Shown here one piece after another: positions 30,861 through 39,068 of a stretch of DNA of 64,000 bases. Origin of the DNA: Clavibacter sp. B3I6 (GTDB taxonomy: Bacteria > Actinomycetota > Actinomycetes > Actinomycetales > Microbacteriaceae); assembly GCF_030816895.1 (NCBI RefSeq), contig NZ_JAUSYL010000001.1, forward strand, positions 1,054,001-1,118,000, in the 5' to 3' direction. The notes under the pieces were generated by a model. That model worked only from the letters and a program-made list of their open reading frames with translations. It had not been told where the DNA came from and ran no database searches. Within the stretch, counting starts at the first letter, position 1. Each line of letters opens with the position of its first letter. Both the position numbers and the translations under genes were made by a program.

Positions 30861-31841
30861 TCAGATCACGGGCAGCAGGTCCCAGTTGATCGCGCTGGCC
30901 GCGCGCGCGCCGAAGCCGGCCGCGATGATCAGCTGCTGCGGGCCCGGCTGCGAGCTGTCGCCCGCCGCGTAGACGCCCGCGTGCGACGTGCGGCCCTCCG
31001 CGTCGACGGCGATGTGGCCGTCGTCGTCGGTGTCGAGGTCGAGACCCGCGAGGAAGTCGAGCGCGGTCGAGTAGCGCGGGCGCACGAAGCCGCCCGTGCG
31101 CGGGACGACGGAGCCGTCCTGCATCCGGATGCCCGTGACGGCCGCGCGCTCGCCCTCGATGTCGGCGACGGGCCGCCGGTCGACGCGGATGCCGAGGGAC
31201 GCGAGTCCGCGCTCCCCCGCCTCGTCGATGCGGGCGACGCCGTTGGTGAAGACGATGATGTCGCGCGACCACTGCGAGAGCAGCAGCGCGCGCTCCACGA
31301 GATCGTCGGTCTCGCCGATGAGGGCGAGCGGCTCGTCGCGCTTCTCGTAGCCGTCGCACTCCATGCAGCTGTGCACGGCGGTGCCGTAGTACGCGCGGAT
31401 GCTCGGCAGGTCGGGCAGCGTCTCCACGAGGCCCGTGGCGATGAGGATCCGGCGCGCATGCACCTCGCGGTCGGGCGCGCGGCGCACGCCCTTCGCGCGG
31501 ACCGTGAAGCCGCCCTCGGCGGGCTCCGCCGACTGCACGACGGCGAGCTGGAACTCGCCCTCGTCGTAGGACTCCACCTCGGCCTGACCGAGCTTGCGGA
31601 GCTCGAGCGGGGAGATCCCGTCGCGGGTGACGAAGCCGTGCGACATGAGCGTCGCGGCGTTCCGCGGGCGGCTGCTGTCGAGCACGAGGGTGCGGCGCCG
31701 GGCACGCACGAGGTTCAGGGCGGCGGAGAGGCCCGCGGGTCCCGCGCCGATGACGACGACGTCGTAGGAGTCGCCGGTCGCGGTGGAGCCGGCACCGGTC
31801 GCGGCGGCACCGGTCGCCCCGGCACCCGCGGCGTCAGGCAC
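30861..31841 (-). CDS. Thioredoxin-reductase-like FAD/NAD(P) oxidoreductase
   Basis: The 326-residue two-domain flavoprotein has an FAD loop [59 protein letters not shown] and the FAD-closing [31 protein letters not shown] stands where thioredoxin reductase has CATC, so a CxxC is retained but the middle residues differ. It may be a thioredoxin-reductase-like protein with another partner. An Ala/Gly/Thr-rich extension of 24 residues precedes the domain. GTG 31841 overlaps the gltX stop by 8 bases. Confidence 0.87.
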   Translation of the reverse strand: MPDAAGAGATGAAATGAGSTATGDSYDVVVIGAGPAGLSAALNLVRARRRTLVLDSSRPRNAATLMSHGFVTRDGISPLELRKLGQAEVESYDEGEFQLAVVQSAEPAEGGFTVRAKGVRRAPDREVHARRILIATGLVETLPDLPSIRAYYGTAVHSCMECDGYEKRDEPLALIGETDDLVERALLLSQWSRDIIVFTNGVARIDEAGERGLASLGIRVDRRPVADIEGERAAVTGIRMQDGSVVPRTGGFVRPRYSTALDFLAGLDLDTDDDGHIAVDAEGRTSHAGVYAAGDSSQPGPQQLIIAAGFGARAASAINWDLLPVI

Positions 31842-33354
31842 CGAGCATCCCCGCGAGGCGATCGAGGCGCGCGATGGTCTCGTCCTTGCCGAGCAGCACC
31901 ATCGACTCGAACAGCGGCGGGGAGATCCGACGTCCGGAGACGGCGACCCGGAGCGGCCCGTACGCGAGGCGCGGCTTCATGCCCATGCCGGTGATCAGGG
32001 TGTTCTGCAGCACCTCCTGCACCAGGTCGATGTCCCACTGCGTGTGCGGCACGCCGTCGAGCGCGCCGCGCGACGCCGCGAGCACCTCGGGGGCATCCTC
32101 CTTGAGGGCCTGGACCGCGGCGTCGTCGTAGGGCAGCTCGTCGGCCGTGGTGAAGAGGAACGACAGGAGGTCCGGCGCCTCGCCGAGCAGCTGCATGCGC
32201 TCCTGCACGAGCGGGGCGGCGGCGGCGAGCATCCGTCGCTCCTCGTGCGTGGGCTCCGCGCCGATGACGCCGGCGGCCTGCAGGTACGGGACGAGCCGGC
32301 CCGCGAAGTCGTCGAGCGCGAGCAGGCGGATGTGGTCGCCGTTGAGCGACTCCGCCTTCTTGAGGTCGAAGCGGGCAGGCGCGGGCGTGACGTCGGCCAC
32401 GTCGAACGCGGTGATCATCTCCATCCGCGAGAACACGTCGCGGTCGTGCGTGAGCGACCAGCCGAGGAGCGCCAGGTAGTTGATGAGGCCCTCGGGGATG
32501 AAGCCGCGGTCGCGGTGGTGGAACAGGTTCGACTCGGGGTCGCGCTTGGACAGCTTCTTGTTGCCCTCCCCCATCACGTAGGGCAGGTGGCCGAAGCGCG
32601 GGATGGCGTCGGCCACGCCGATGTCGATGAGCGCGTGGTACAGCGCGATCTGGCGGGGCGTGGACGAGAGCAGGTCCTCGCCGCGGAGCACGTGCGTGAT
32701 CCCCATGAGCGCGTCGTCCACGGGGTTCACGAGCGTGTAGAGGGGCGCGCCGTTGGGCCGCACGAGCACGAAGTCGGGGAAGGACCCGGCCGGGAACGTG
32801 ACCGTGCCGCGCACGAGGTCGTCGAAGGAGAGGTCGGTGTCCGGCACACGGAGGCGGAGGGCGGGCGAGCGGCCCTCGTCGCGGAACGCCTGGCGCTCCT
32901 CCTCGGTGAGGTCGCGCTCGAAGTTGTCGTAGCCCATCTTCGGGTCGCGGCCGGCGGCGCGGTTGCGCGCCTCGATCTCCTCCGCGGTCGCGTAGCTCTC
33001 GTAGAGGTGACCGGATGCCGTGAGCTTCTCGATCACGTCGAGGTAGAGGTCGGTGCGCTGGGACTGGCGGTACGGCGCGTGCGGTCCGCCGACGCCCTCG
33101 CCCTCGTCCCAGTCGATCTCGAGCCAGCGGAGCGCCTCGATCAGCTGCTCGTAGCTCTCCTCGCTGTCGCGAGCGGCGTCCGTGTCCTCGACGCGGAAGA
33201 CGAGCTTCCCGCCCGTGTGGCGCGCATACGCCCAGTTGAACAGGGCCGTGCGGATGAGCCCCACGTGCGGCGTCCCGGTCGGGGACGGGCAGAACCGGAC
33301 GCGGACGTCGGTCCCGATAGCGGTGGTCACGGGGTGCGCGGTTGTCTCAGTCAT
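31834..33354 (-). CDS. gltX: Glutamyl-tRNA synthetase
   Basis: The 506-residue class I aminoacyl-tRNA synthetase charges tRNA-Glu. The HIGH motif is in [24 protein letters not shown] and the KMSKS motif is [24 protein letters not shown] and [21 protein letters not shown] are typical. The C-terminal helical anticodon-binding domain is complete. ATG 33354 lies 10 bases after a TAGGAT box whose TAG is the stop of the preceding lipoprotein gene. tRNA-Glu lies 8 kb away. Confidence 0.97.
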   Translation of the reverse strand: MTETTAHPVTTAIGTDVRVRFCPSPTGTPHVGLIRTALFNWAYARHTGGKLVFRVEDTDAARDSEESYEQLIEALRWLEIDWDEGEGVGGPHAPYRQSQRTDLYLDVIEKLTASGHLYESYATAEEIEARNRAAGRDPKMGYDNFERDLTEEERQAFRDEGRSPALRLRVPDTDLSFDDLVRGTVTFPAGSFPDFVLVRPNGAPLYTLVNPVDDALMGITHVLRGEDLLSSTPRQIALYHALIDIGVADAIPRFGHLPYVMGEGNKKLSKRDPESNLFHHRDRGFIPEGLINYLALLGWSLTHDRDVFSRMEMITAFDVADVTPAPARFDLKKAESLNGDHIRLLALDDFAGRLVPYLQAAGVIGAEPTHEERRMLAAAAPLVQERMQLLGEAPDLLSFLFTTADELPYDDAAVQALKEDAPEVLAASRGALDGVPHTQWDIDLVQEVLQNTLITGMGMKPRLAYGPLRVAVSGRRISPPLFESMVLLGKDETIARLDRLAGMLGA

Positions 33355-33364
33355 CCTGCATCCG

Positions 33365-33370
33365 ATCCTA
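33365..33370 (-). promoter_or_regulatory. -10 box of gltX embedded in the upstream stop codon
   Basis: TAGGAT on the minus strand begins with the TAG stop of the lipoprotein gene and ends 10 bases before ATG 33354. The 5' leader would be only a few bases. Confidence 0.45.
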
Positions 33371-34141
33371 GGGCTCGGGCTGCCGCTCCCCCGCGGCGGG
33401 CGCCGCCTCGTCCGCGCAGTACGGCTCGAGGAGGTCCCACCGGTCGTACTGGTCGCCGGGCGGCACGCCGCACTCGAGGAGGACGGCGCCGGCCGCGCGC
33501 GTCGGATCCGTGCCGGCGAGCGTCCCGGCGGACCGGAAGGCGCCGTCGCAGCCCGTGACGGTGAAGCGCGCACCCTGCGACGTGCCCAGGTACCCGATGA
33601 CGTACCGCGCCTCGCGGTCGAGGACCGGCTCGAACGACGTGATCTGCAGCGGACGCCCGAAGCGCGGACCGACGAGGTCGCGGTCCCGCAGGTCGTCCCG
33701 GAGCGCCTCGGACCAGGAGTCCGTCGGCGTCAGCGGATCCGGCGGGGTCCGGGTCCCCTCGCCGCTCGCGTCCACGACGAGGTCGAGCGCCGGGACGAGC
33801 ACGGTGTCGGTGCGCGTCACCGCCTGGGGCGTGGATCCGAGTCCCACCTGCTCCCCCGCGCTCGGGACGCGCACCTGCATCACGCGCACGGCGAGCAGCT
33901 CGTCGGCGGGCCCGGCGACCGGCTCCGCCCAGTCGATCGCGAGGTCGGTCGGCACGCAGCCGTCGGGCAGGTCGAGCGGGGGCGGCGCGTCCACGGTCGG
34001 CGTGGCCGTGGGCGAGCCGTCGGCCGAATCGGGGGTCGACGTGGCGAGCCCGTAGTCGGACACGTCGTAGACGCAGCCGGAGAGGAGCGCGACCGCCGCG
34101 GCCGCCAGCGCGACGCGCGCCGGACGGCCGAGGCGGGCCAC
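33368..34141 (-). CDS. Predicted lipoprotein of unknown function
   Basis: A 257-residue exported protein with an N-terminal signal [27 protein letters not shown] is a lipobox, so Cys is expected to be lipidated. A Thr/Pro/Asp-rich linker ([21 protein letters not shown]) follows, then a mature domain with four further Cys: [33 protein letters not shown] and PYCADE, perhaps two disulfides. I do not recognise the family. GTG 34141 begins 2 bases after the FAH-family gene's stop, so the two are cotranscribed. Confidence 0.8.
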   Translation of the reverse strand: MARLGRPARVALAAAAVALLSGCVYDVSDYGLATSTPDSADGSPTATPTVDAPPPLDLPDGCVPTDLAIDWAEPVAGPADELLAVRVMQVRVPSAGEQVGLGSTPQAVTRTDTVLVPALDLVVDASGEGTRTPPDPLTPTDSWSEALRDDLRDRDLVGPRFGRPLQITSFEPVLDREARYVIGYLGTSQGARFTVTGCDGAFRSAGTLAGTDPTRAAGAVLLECGVPPGDQYDRWDLLEPYCADEAAPAAGERQPEP

Positions 34142-34143
34142 GG

Positions 34144-34917
34144 TCAGGCGCGGGCGCGCGCGGGGTTCGAGAGCGTGCCGATCCCCTCGATCGACACCTC
34201 GACGACCTGCCCGTCGGTGAAGGGACCGACGCCCGCGGGCGTGCCCGTGAGGATCACGTCGCCGGGCAGCAGGGTCCAGACGCGCGAGGCGAACGCGATG
34301 AGCTCGGGCACGCTGTGCACCATCTCGCTCGTGCGCCCGGACTGGCGGAGCTCGCCGTCGACGCGCGTCTCGATGAGCGCGTCCTCGAACGAGCCCTCGG
34401 TCTCGATCACGGGGCCGAGCGGGCAGAAGGTGTCGTAGCCCTTGGCGCGGGCCCACTGGCTCTCGGAGTGCTGGATGTCCCGGGCCGTCACGTCGTTGCC
34501 GATGGTGAAGCCGAAGATCGACCGGTGCGCGTCCTCGACCGACACGTCGCGCGTGATCCGCCCGATGACCACCGCGAGCTCGCCCTCGTGCTCGACCTGC
34601 CGGCTGTCGGCGGGGAGGCGGATCGCGTCGTCGGGCCCCACGACCGAGGTGTTGGGCTTCAGGAAGATGAGCGGCGTGGTGGGCGCCTCGCTGCCGTGCT
34701 CCGCAGCGTGCGCGCGGTAGTTGCGGCCGACGGCCACGACCTTGGAGCGCGGGATCACGGGCGCGAGCAGCCGCGCGTCGGCGAGCGGCACGCGCTCCCC
34801 CGTGGTCTGGTACCCGCTGAACATGGGATCCCCGGAGAGGACGACGAGGTGGTCCTCCTCCTCGTCGAGGATGCCGAAGCGGGGGTCGGAGCCGGTGCTG
34901 AATCGCGCGATCTTCAC
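34144..34917 (-). CDS. Fumarylacetoacetate-hydrolase-family protein
   Basis: The 257-residue FAH-fold protein has SKVVAVGRNYRAHAAEHGSEAP, the metal-binding HEGELAVVIGR, FGFTIGNDVTARDIQ, and the C-terminal GDVILTGTPAGVGPF. Small bacterial members include acylpyruvases, oxaloacetate decarboxylases and 2-hydroxyhepta-2,4-diene-1,7-dioate isomerases. This one cannot be assigned further; an acylpyruvase/oxaloacetate-tautomerase-like role is common for this type. First gene of the run to gltX, with a -10 box overlapping the MarR stop. Confidence 0.9.
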   Translation of the reverse strand: MKIARFSTGSDPRFGILDEEEDHLVVLSGDPMFSGYQTTGERVPLADARLLAPVIPRSKVVAVGRNYRAHAAEHGSEAPTTPLIFLKPNTSVVGPDDAIRLPADSRQVEHEGELAVVIGRITRDVSVEDAHRSIFGFTIGNDVTARDIQHSESQWARAKGYDTFCPLGPVIETEGSFEDALIETRVDGELRQSGRTSEMVHSVPELIAFASRVWTLLPGDVILTGTPAGVGPFTDGQVVEVSIEGIGTLSNPARARA

Positions 34918-34924
34918 GCTCTCG

Positions 34925-34930
34925 ACCCTA
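34925..34930 (-). promoter_or_regulatory. -10 box of the FAH-family gene embedded in the MarR stop codon
   Basis: TAGGGT on the minus strand (34930-34925) begins with the TAG stop of the MarR gene (34930-34928) and lies 7 bases before GTG 34917. Confidence 0.5.
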
Positions 34931-35398
34931 GCCGTGCGGCGGCGTCGGCAGCCCCGGTCCGGCCGTGGCGATCCGGAGGAGCGCATCCGCGACGACGTCG
35001 CCCGTCCCCCGGTCGACCCCGTACCCGGAGAGGTCGTTCGTCGCCGTCGCCGGCCCCCACGCCGCCCGCAGCAGCGCGAGGCCCGCGTCCGTGAGCGTCA
35101 CGGGGTTCCGGCGACCCCGCCCGCGCTCGGCCGATCGGGACACCAGCCCCCGCGCCTCGAGCCCGGCCAGCAGCGGATCCATGCTCTGCGGGCGGACGGC
35201 CACCTCGCGGGCGAGCGCCGCCTGCGTGATCGACGGCCGCACCGCCAGGTGGACGAGCACGCCGAACTGCACGGGCGTGAGGTCGTGTTTCGCGAGGACC
35301 TCGGTGAGCCTCCGCTCGAGCTGCCGGGCCGCGCGCACGGCGCTCCAGGTGATGACGCTCCCGAGGTCGGCCTCGGTGAACTCGTGCGGCGACGTCAT
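34928..35398 (-). CDS. MarR-family transcriptional regulator
   Basis: The 156-residue winged-helix protein matches MarR: LERRLTEVLAKHDLTPVQFGVLVHLAVRPSITQAALAREVAVRPQSMDPLLAGLEARGLVSRS, then wing RGRGRRNPVTLTDAGLALL. Its start is leaderless by position (TAGGCT box 6 bases upstream). A perfect 34-bp palindrome lies between it and the divergent NmrA-like gene, so autoregulation and control of that gene are expected. Confidence 0.92.
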   Translation of the reverse strand: MTSPHEFTEADLGSVITWSAVRAARQLERRLTEVLAKHDLTPVQFGVLVHLAVRPSITQAALAREVAVRPQSMDPLLAGLEARGLVSRSAERGRGRRNPVTLTDAGLALLRAAWGPATATNDLSGYGVDRGTGDVVADALLRIATAGPGLPTPPHG

Positions 35399-35404
35399 GC
35401 GGCC

Positions 35405-35410
35405 AGCCTA
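35405..35410 (-). promoter_or_regulatory. -10 box of the leaderless MarR gene
   Basis: TAGGCT on the minus strand ends 6 bases before ATG 35398. Confidence 0.5.
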
Positions 35411-35418
35411 GATGGTAG

Positions 35419-35452
35419 CGTCGTCAGTATCAGGCATCTGATACTGACGACG
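35419..35452. promoter_or_regulatory. MarR operator: 34-bp perfect palindrome
   Basis: CGTCGTCAGTATCAG (35419-35433), spacer GCAT, and its exact reverse complement (35438-35452). It sits upstream of the MarR -10 box and directly abuts the GGAGG ribosome site of the NmrA-like gene. The AT-containing core TATCAGGCATCTGATA stands out against the GC background. Confidence 0.8.
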
Positions 35453-35460
35453 GAGGCAGC

Positions 35461-36339
35461 ATGGACGGGTCGAGGATCCTCGTGACCGGGGCGACGGGCG
35501 GGGTGGCGGGCCGCGTGGTCGCGCTGCTCGCCGAACGGGGCGAGCCGGTCCGGGCGCTCTGCCGCCGCCCTGACCAGGTGGAGGCGTTCCGGGCGCGCGG
35601 CATCGACGCGGTCCTCGGCGACCTGGGCCGGCCGGAGACGCTCGGCGACGCCCTGGAGGGCTGCGACCGCATGTTCCTCCTCACGCCCGTGACGCCCCGG
35701 CAGGCGGAGCTCGGCCGGAACGCGGTCGAGGCGGCCGAGGCAGCGGGCATCCGACAGGTGGTGCACCTCTCCGGCGGCGACGCGACCCTCGACTCGCGGC
35801 TGCCGTGGGCGCGGGCGTGCGCGGAGACGGACGCGCTCCTCCGCGCGTCGACGCTCGGGTGGACGCTGCTCCGGCCGTCCGCGTTCATGCAGAACGTCCT
35901 GCAGTCCGCGCCCGCCATCCGCCGGGGCCTCTACCCGCAGACGACCGGGACGAGCGCGATCGGCTGGATCGACGCGGCCGACATCGCGCGCGTCGCCGCG
36001 CAGGTGCTCGTGGAGGACGGGCACGTCGGCCGGGATCACGTGCTGACGGGGCCGGAGGCGCTCACCTCGCGGCAGATCGCGGAGCAGCTGTCCACGGCGC
36101 TCGGGCGGCGGATCCGCTACGTGCATCTCCCCGGGCCGGTGTTCGGCCTGGCCCTGCGTGCGGGAGGCGCGGACGCGTGGCTCGCGCGCGGGCTGGTGCG
36201 GCAGTACGCCGAGGTGGTGCGCGAGGGCCTCGACGACGTGCAGGCGATGTCCGACGCCGTGACGCGGATCACGGGCACGCCGCCGCGGTCGTTCCTCGAC
36301 TTCGCGCGCGCGCATGCAGCCGCATTCGGCCGCGCCTGA
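35461..36339 (+). CDS. NmrA-like NAD(P)H-binding protein
   Basis: The 292-residue atypical SDR begins RILVTGATGGVAGRVVALLAERGEPVRALCRRPDQ (GxxGxxG loop and basic NADP-selecting residues). RMFLLTPVTPRQAELGRNAVEAA, HLSGGDA, WTLLRPSAFMQNVL and the C-terminal helices are those of NmrA / quinone-reductase-2-like (QorB-type) proteins. It may be a redox sensor or quinone reductase. The SD ACGGAGG begins inside the MarR palindrome. Confidence 0.9.
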   Translation: MDGSRILVTGATGGVAGRVVALLAERGEPVRALCRRPDQVEAFRARGIDAVLGDLGRPETLGDALEGCDRMFLLTPVTPRQAELGRNAVEAAEAAGIRQVVHLSGGDATLDSRLPWARACAETDALLRASTLGWTLLRPSAFMQNVLQSAPAIRRGLYPQTTGTSAIGWIDAADIARVAAQVLVEDGHVGRDHVLTGPEALTSRQIAEQLSTALGRRIRYVHLPGPVFGLALRAGGADAWLARGLVRQYAEVVREGLDDVQAMSDAVTRITGTPPRSFLDFARAHAAAFGRA

Positions 36340-36362
36340 CCCGTCCGCGGCACGCGTCGGAG

Positions 36363-36405
36363 CGACGACGACGGCCGGCCCGGGAAGGGCCGGCCGTCGT
36401 CGTCG
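36363..36405. terminator. Bidirectional hairpin between the NmrA-like gene and ilvE
   Basis: A perfect 19-bp stem (36363-36381 with 36387-36405) and a 5-base loop GGGAA, between convergent genes. Confidence 0.85.
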
Positions 36406-36418
36406 ATGCGGGAGCGCG

Positions 36419-37531
36419 CTACGCGTCGAGCCGCGTGAGCCAGCCGTGGCGGTCCGGGATCCGGCCGTACTGGATGTCGGTGAGCTCCTGGCGCAGCGAC
36501 ATCGTGAGCTCGCCCGCGGGCGCGTCGGGGTCGCCGACCGCGAGGCCCTCGCCCAGCAGGCGGCCGATGGGCGTGATGACCGCCGCGGTGCCGCACGCGA
36601 ACACCTCGGTGATCTCGCCTGACTCGACACCCTCGACCCACTCCGACAGCTCCACGCGCCGCTTCTCGACCGTGAGGCCGCGGTCGCGCGCGAGCTCGAG
36701 GATGGAGTCGCGGGTGATGCCCTCGAGGATGCTGTCGGAGTCCGGCGTGACGATGCGGCCGTCCTTGTAGACCAGCACGATGTTCATGCCGCCGAGCTCC
36801 TCGAGGTAGCGGCCCTCCTGCGAGTCGAGGAAGAGCACCTGCGCGCAGCCGTGCGACGCGGCCTCGGCCTGCGGGAGGAGCGACGCGGCGTAGTTGCCGC
36901 CGGTCTTCGCCGCTCCGGTCCCGCCCTTGCCCGCGCGCGAGTAGTCGCGGGACAGCCAGATGGAGACGGGGGCCACGCCGCCCGTGAAGTAGGCGCCCGC
37001 GGGACTCGCGATGACGTAGTAGCCCACGCGCTGGGCGGCGCGGACGCCGAGGAAGCTCTCGTTGGCGATCATGAACGGGCGGAGGTACAGGCTCTGCTCC
37101 GCGGCGCGCGGCACCCAGCCGATGTCCGCGCGGACGAGCTGGCGCACCGACTCGACGAAGTCCTCGGTCGAGAGCTCCGGCAGCGCGAGACGGCGGGCCG
37201 AGCGCTGGAGGCGCGCGGCGTTGCGGTCGGGGCGGAAGGTCCAGACGGACCCGTCGGCGTGGGCGTACGCCTTCATCCCCTCGAAGATCTCCTGCGCGTA
37301 GTGCAGGACGCTCGCCGCGGGATCGAGCTGGAGGGGGCCGTACGGGACGACGCGGGCGTCCTGCCACCCGGCGTCGAGGGTCCAGTCGATCTGGACCATG
37401 TGGTCCGTGAAGTGCTTGCCGAAGCCGGGGTCCGCGAGGATCGCCTCCCGCTCGGCGTCGGCGCGGGCGGACTCCGACGGGGTCAGCTCGAAGGAGAGGG
37501 GGAAGGCGGCGTCGGTGCTGGTGGTGCTCAT
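36419..37531 (-). CDS. ilvE: Branched-chain amino acid aminotransferase
   Basis: The 370-residue fold-type IV PLP enzyme carries out the last step of Ile, Val and Leu synthesis and the first of their breakdown. Markers are LHYAQEIFEGMKAYAH, SLYLRPFMIANE, the PLP-lysine segment GGTGAAKTGGNYAASLL, LGGMNIVLVYKDG, and EVFACGTAAVITPIG. It begins 8 bases after the leuB stop, so leuB-ilvE is one transcript. Confidence 0.96.
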   Translation of the reverse strand: MSTTSTDAAFPLSFELTPSESARADAEREAILADPGFGKHFTDHMVQIDWTLDAGWQDARVVPYGPLQLDPAASVLHYAQEIFEGMKAYAHADGSVWTFRPDRNAARLQRSARRLALPELSTEDFVESVRQLVRADIGWVPRAAEQSLYLRPFMIANESFLGVRAAQRVGYYVIASPAGAYFTGGVAPVSIWLSRDYSRAGKGGTGAAKTGGNYAASLLPQAEAASHGCAQVLFLDSQEGRYLEELGGMNIVLVYKDGRIVTPDSDSILEGITRDSILELARDRGLTVEKRRVELSEWVEGVESGEITEVFACGTAAVITPIGRLLGEGLAVGDPDAPAGELTMSLRQELTDIQYGRIPDRHGWLTRLDA

Positions 37532-37539
37532 GGGGTCCT

Positions 37540-38607
37540 TCAGCGGGTCGTGGAGAGGGCGCGGATGACGGCGTCGCCGACCTCCGACGTGGATCGGGGT
37601 GCCGCGTCGCCCGCCGCGCGGGCGGCGAGGTCGGCCGCGACGGCGCGGGTGACGTGCGCGGCCTGGTCGGAGAGGCCGAGGTGGTCGAGGAGGAGCGCGA
37701 CCGAGAGGATCGCCGCGGTCGGGTCGGCCTTCTGCTGGCCGGCGATGTCGGGCGCGGATCCGTGCACCGGCTCGAACATGCTCGGGAACGCGCCCGTGGG
37801 GTTCACGTTGCCGGACGCCGCGAGGCCGATGCCGCCGCTTATGGCCGCTGCGAGGTCGGTGATGATGTCGCCGAACAGGTTGTCGGAGACGATGACGTCG
37901 AAGCGGGACGGGTCGGTGACCAGGAAGATCATCGTGGCGTCGACGTGCAGGTAGTCGACGGCGATGCCGGGGTGCTCGGCGGCGACGCGGTCGACGGTGC
38001 GCTGCCACAGGGATCCGGCGAAGGTGAGCACGTTCGTCTTGTGGACGAGGGTGACGCGCTTCCGCTCCCGCTTCTCGGCGAGCTCGAACGCGAACCGCAC
38101 CACGCGCTCCACGCCGTGCGCCGTGTTGACGGACACCTCGGTGGCGATCTCGTGCTCGGTGCCGCGGCGGAGGACGCCGCCGTTGCCGGCGTACGGGCCC
38201 TCGGTGCCCTCGCGGACGACGACGAAGTCGACGTCGCCGGGGGCGGCGAGCGGGCTGGTCACGCCCGGCAGCAGCGTGGTCGGCCGCAGGTTGACGAAGT
38301 GGTCGAACGCGAAGCGCAGCTTCAGCAGCAGGCCGCGCTCGATGATGCCGCCGGCGAGGCGCGCGTCCCGGGGGTCGCCGCCGACGGCGCCCAGGAGGAT
38401 CGCGTCGTGCTGGGCGAGCGCGGCGAGGTCGGCGTCGGTGAGGATCTCCCCCGTCTCGAGGTAGTGCCCGGCGCCGAACGGGTACTGGACGGTGTCGAGC
38501 GCGACGTCCGCGGGCACCGCCTCCCGGAGCACGCGCAGGGCCTCGTGGACGACCTCCGGGCCGATGCCGTCCCCGGGGACGACGGCGAGCGAGATGGTGC
38601 GGGGCAT
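37540..38607 (-). CDS. leuB: 3-isopropylmalate dehydrogenase
   Basis: The 355-residue beta-decarboxylating dehydrogenase oxidises 3-isopropylmalate in leucine synthesis using NAD and a divalent metal. It opens [78 protein letters not shown] and [23 protein letters not shown] form the active and NAD sites. GGGAGGA precedes ATG 38607, and a TAACCT -10 box lies at 38645-38640. Leads the leuB-ilvE operon. Confidence 0.97.
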   Translation of the reverse strand: MPRTISLAVVPGDGIGPEVVHEALRVLREAVPADVALDTVQYPFGAGHYLETGEILTDADLAALAQHDAILLGAVGGDPRDARLAGGIIERGLLLKLRFAFDHFVNLRPTTLLPGVTSPLAAPGDVDFVVVREGTEGPYAGNGGVLRRGTEHEIATEVSVNTAHGVERVVRFAFELAEKRERKRVTLVHKTNVLTFAGSLWQRTVDRVAAEHPGIAVDYLHVDATMIFLVTDPSRFDVIVSDNLFGDIITDLAAAISGGIGLAASGNVNPTGAFPSMFEPVHGSAPDIAGQQKADPTAAILSVALLLDHLGLSDQAAHVTRAVAADLAARAAGDAAPRSTSEVGDAVIRALSTTR

Positions 38608-38639
38608 GGTTCCTCCCGGAGCTCGTGGGGTGTCGGGAC

Positions 38640-38645
38640 AGGTTA
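38640..38645 (-). promoter_or_regulatory. -10 box of leuB
   Basis: TAACCT on the minus strand gives a leader of about 26 bases carrying GGGAGGA. Confidence 0.4.
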
Positions 38646-38671
38646 CCCGTCCGTCGCGCGCACCCGCGCGC

Positions 38672-38677
38672 TACGGT
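38672..38677 (+). promoter_or_regulatory. -10 box of the DUF6458-type gene
   Basis: TACGGT would start a leader of about 38 bases with AAGGAG at 38709-38714. Confidence 0.4.
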
Positions 38678-38721
38678 GGACCGGTCCGACACCCGGCGGG
38701 CACGACACAAGGAGCACTCCC

Positions 38722-38976
38722 ATGAGCATCGGCCTCGGCATCTTCCTCGTGGTCGTCGGCGCGATCCTCGCGTTCGCCGTCGACCTCACCGTCCCCGGCG
38801 TCGACCTGCAGCTGGTCGGCTACATCCTGATGGGCGGCGGTGCCCTCGTGATCATCATCGGCATCGCGCTCCTCGCCCGCCGCCGCACGGCCGTCAGCGA
38901 GACGCGCACGCGCATCGACCCGGCCACCGGCCAGCGCATCACGCGCAGCGAGCGCTCGGACGACAACCTCGTCTGA
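38722..38976 (+). CDS. Small two-TM membrane protein, DUF6458-like
   Basis: An 84-residue protein with two membrane helices (about 3-21 and 30-50; SIGLGIFLVVVGAILAFAVDL and GYILMGGGALVIIIGIALLARRR) and a short charged tail (IDPATGQRITRSERSDDNLV). This pattern matches a small actinobacterial family I know as DUF6458; its function is unknown. The SD is AAGGAG, 7 bases before ATG 38722. It is a single-gene unit ended by a palindromic terminator. Confidence 0.82.
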   Translation: MSIGLGIFLVVVGAILAFAVDLTVPGVDLQLVGYILMGGGALVIIIGIALLARRRTAVSETRTRIDPATGQRITRSERSDDNLV

Positions 38977-38995
38977 TCCGCTCTACGGCACGCAT

Positions 38996-39027
38996 CGGGC
39001 CCGTCACCTCGCGAGGTGACGGGCCCG
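38996..39027. terminator. Palindromic bidirectional terminator
   Basis: A perfect 32-bp palindrome (arms 38996-39011 and 39012-39027) between convergent genes. The loop forms from the central bases. Confidence 0.8.
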
Positions 39028-39068
39028 TTCCGCGTCCGGGGGGCCGCGCACCCGCGCGGCTCCCGGGA

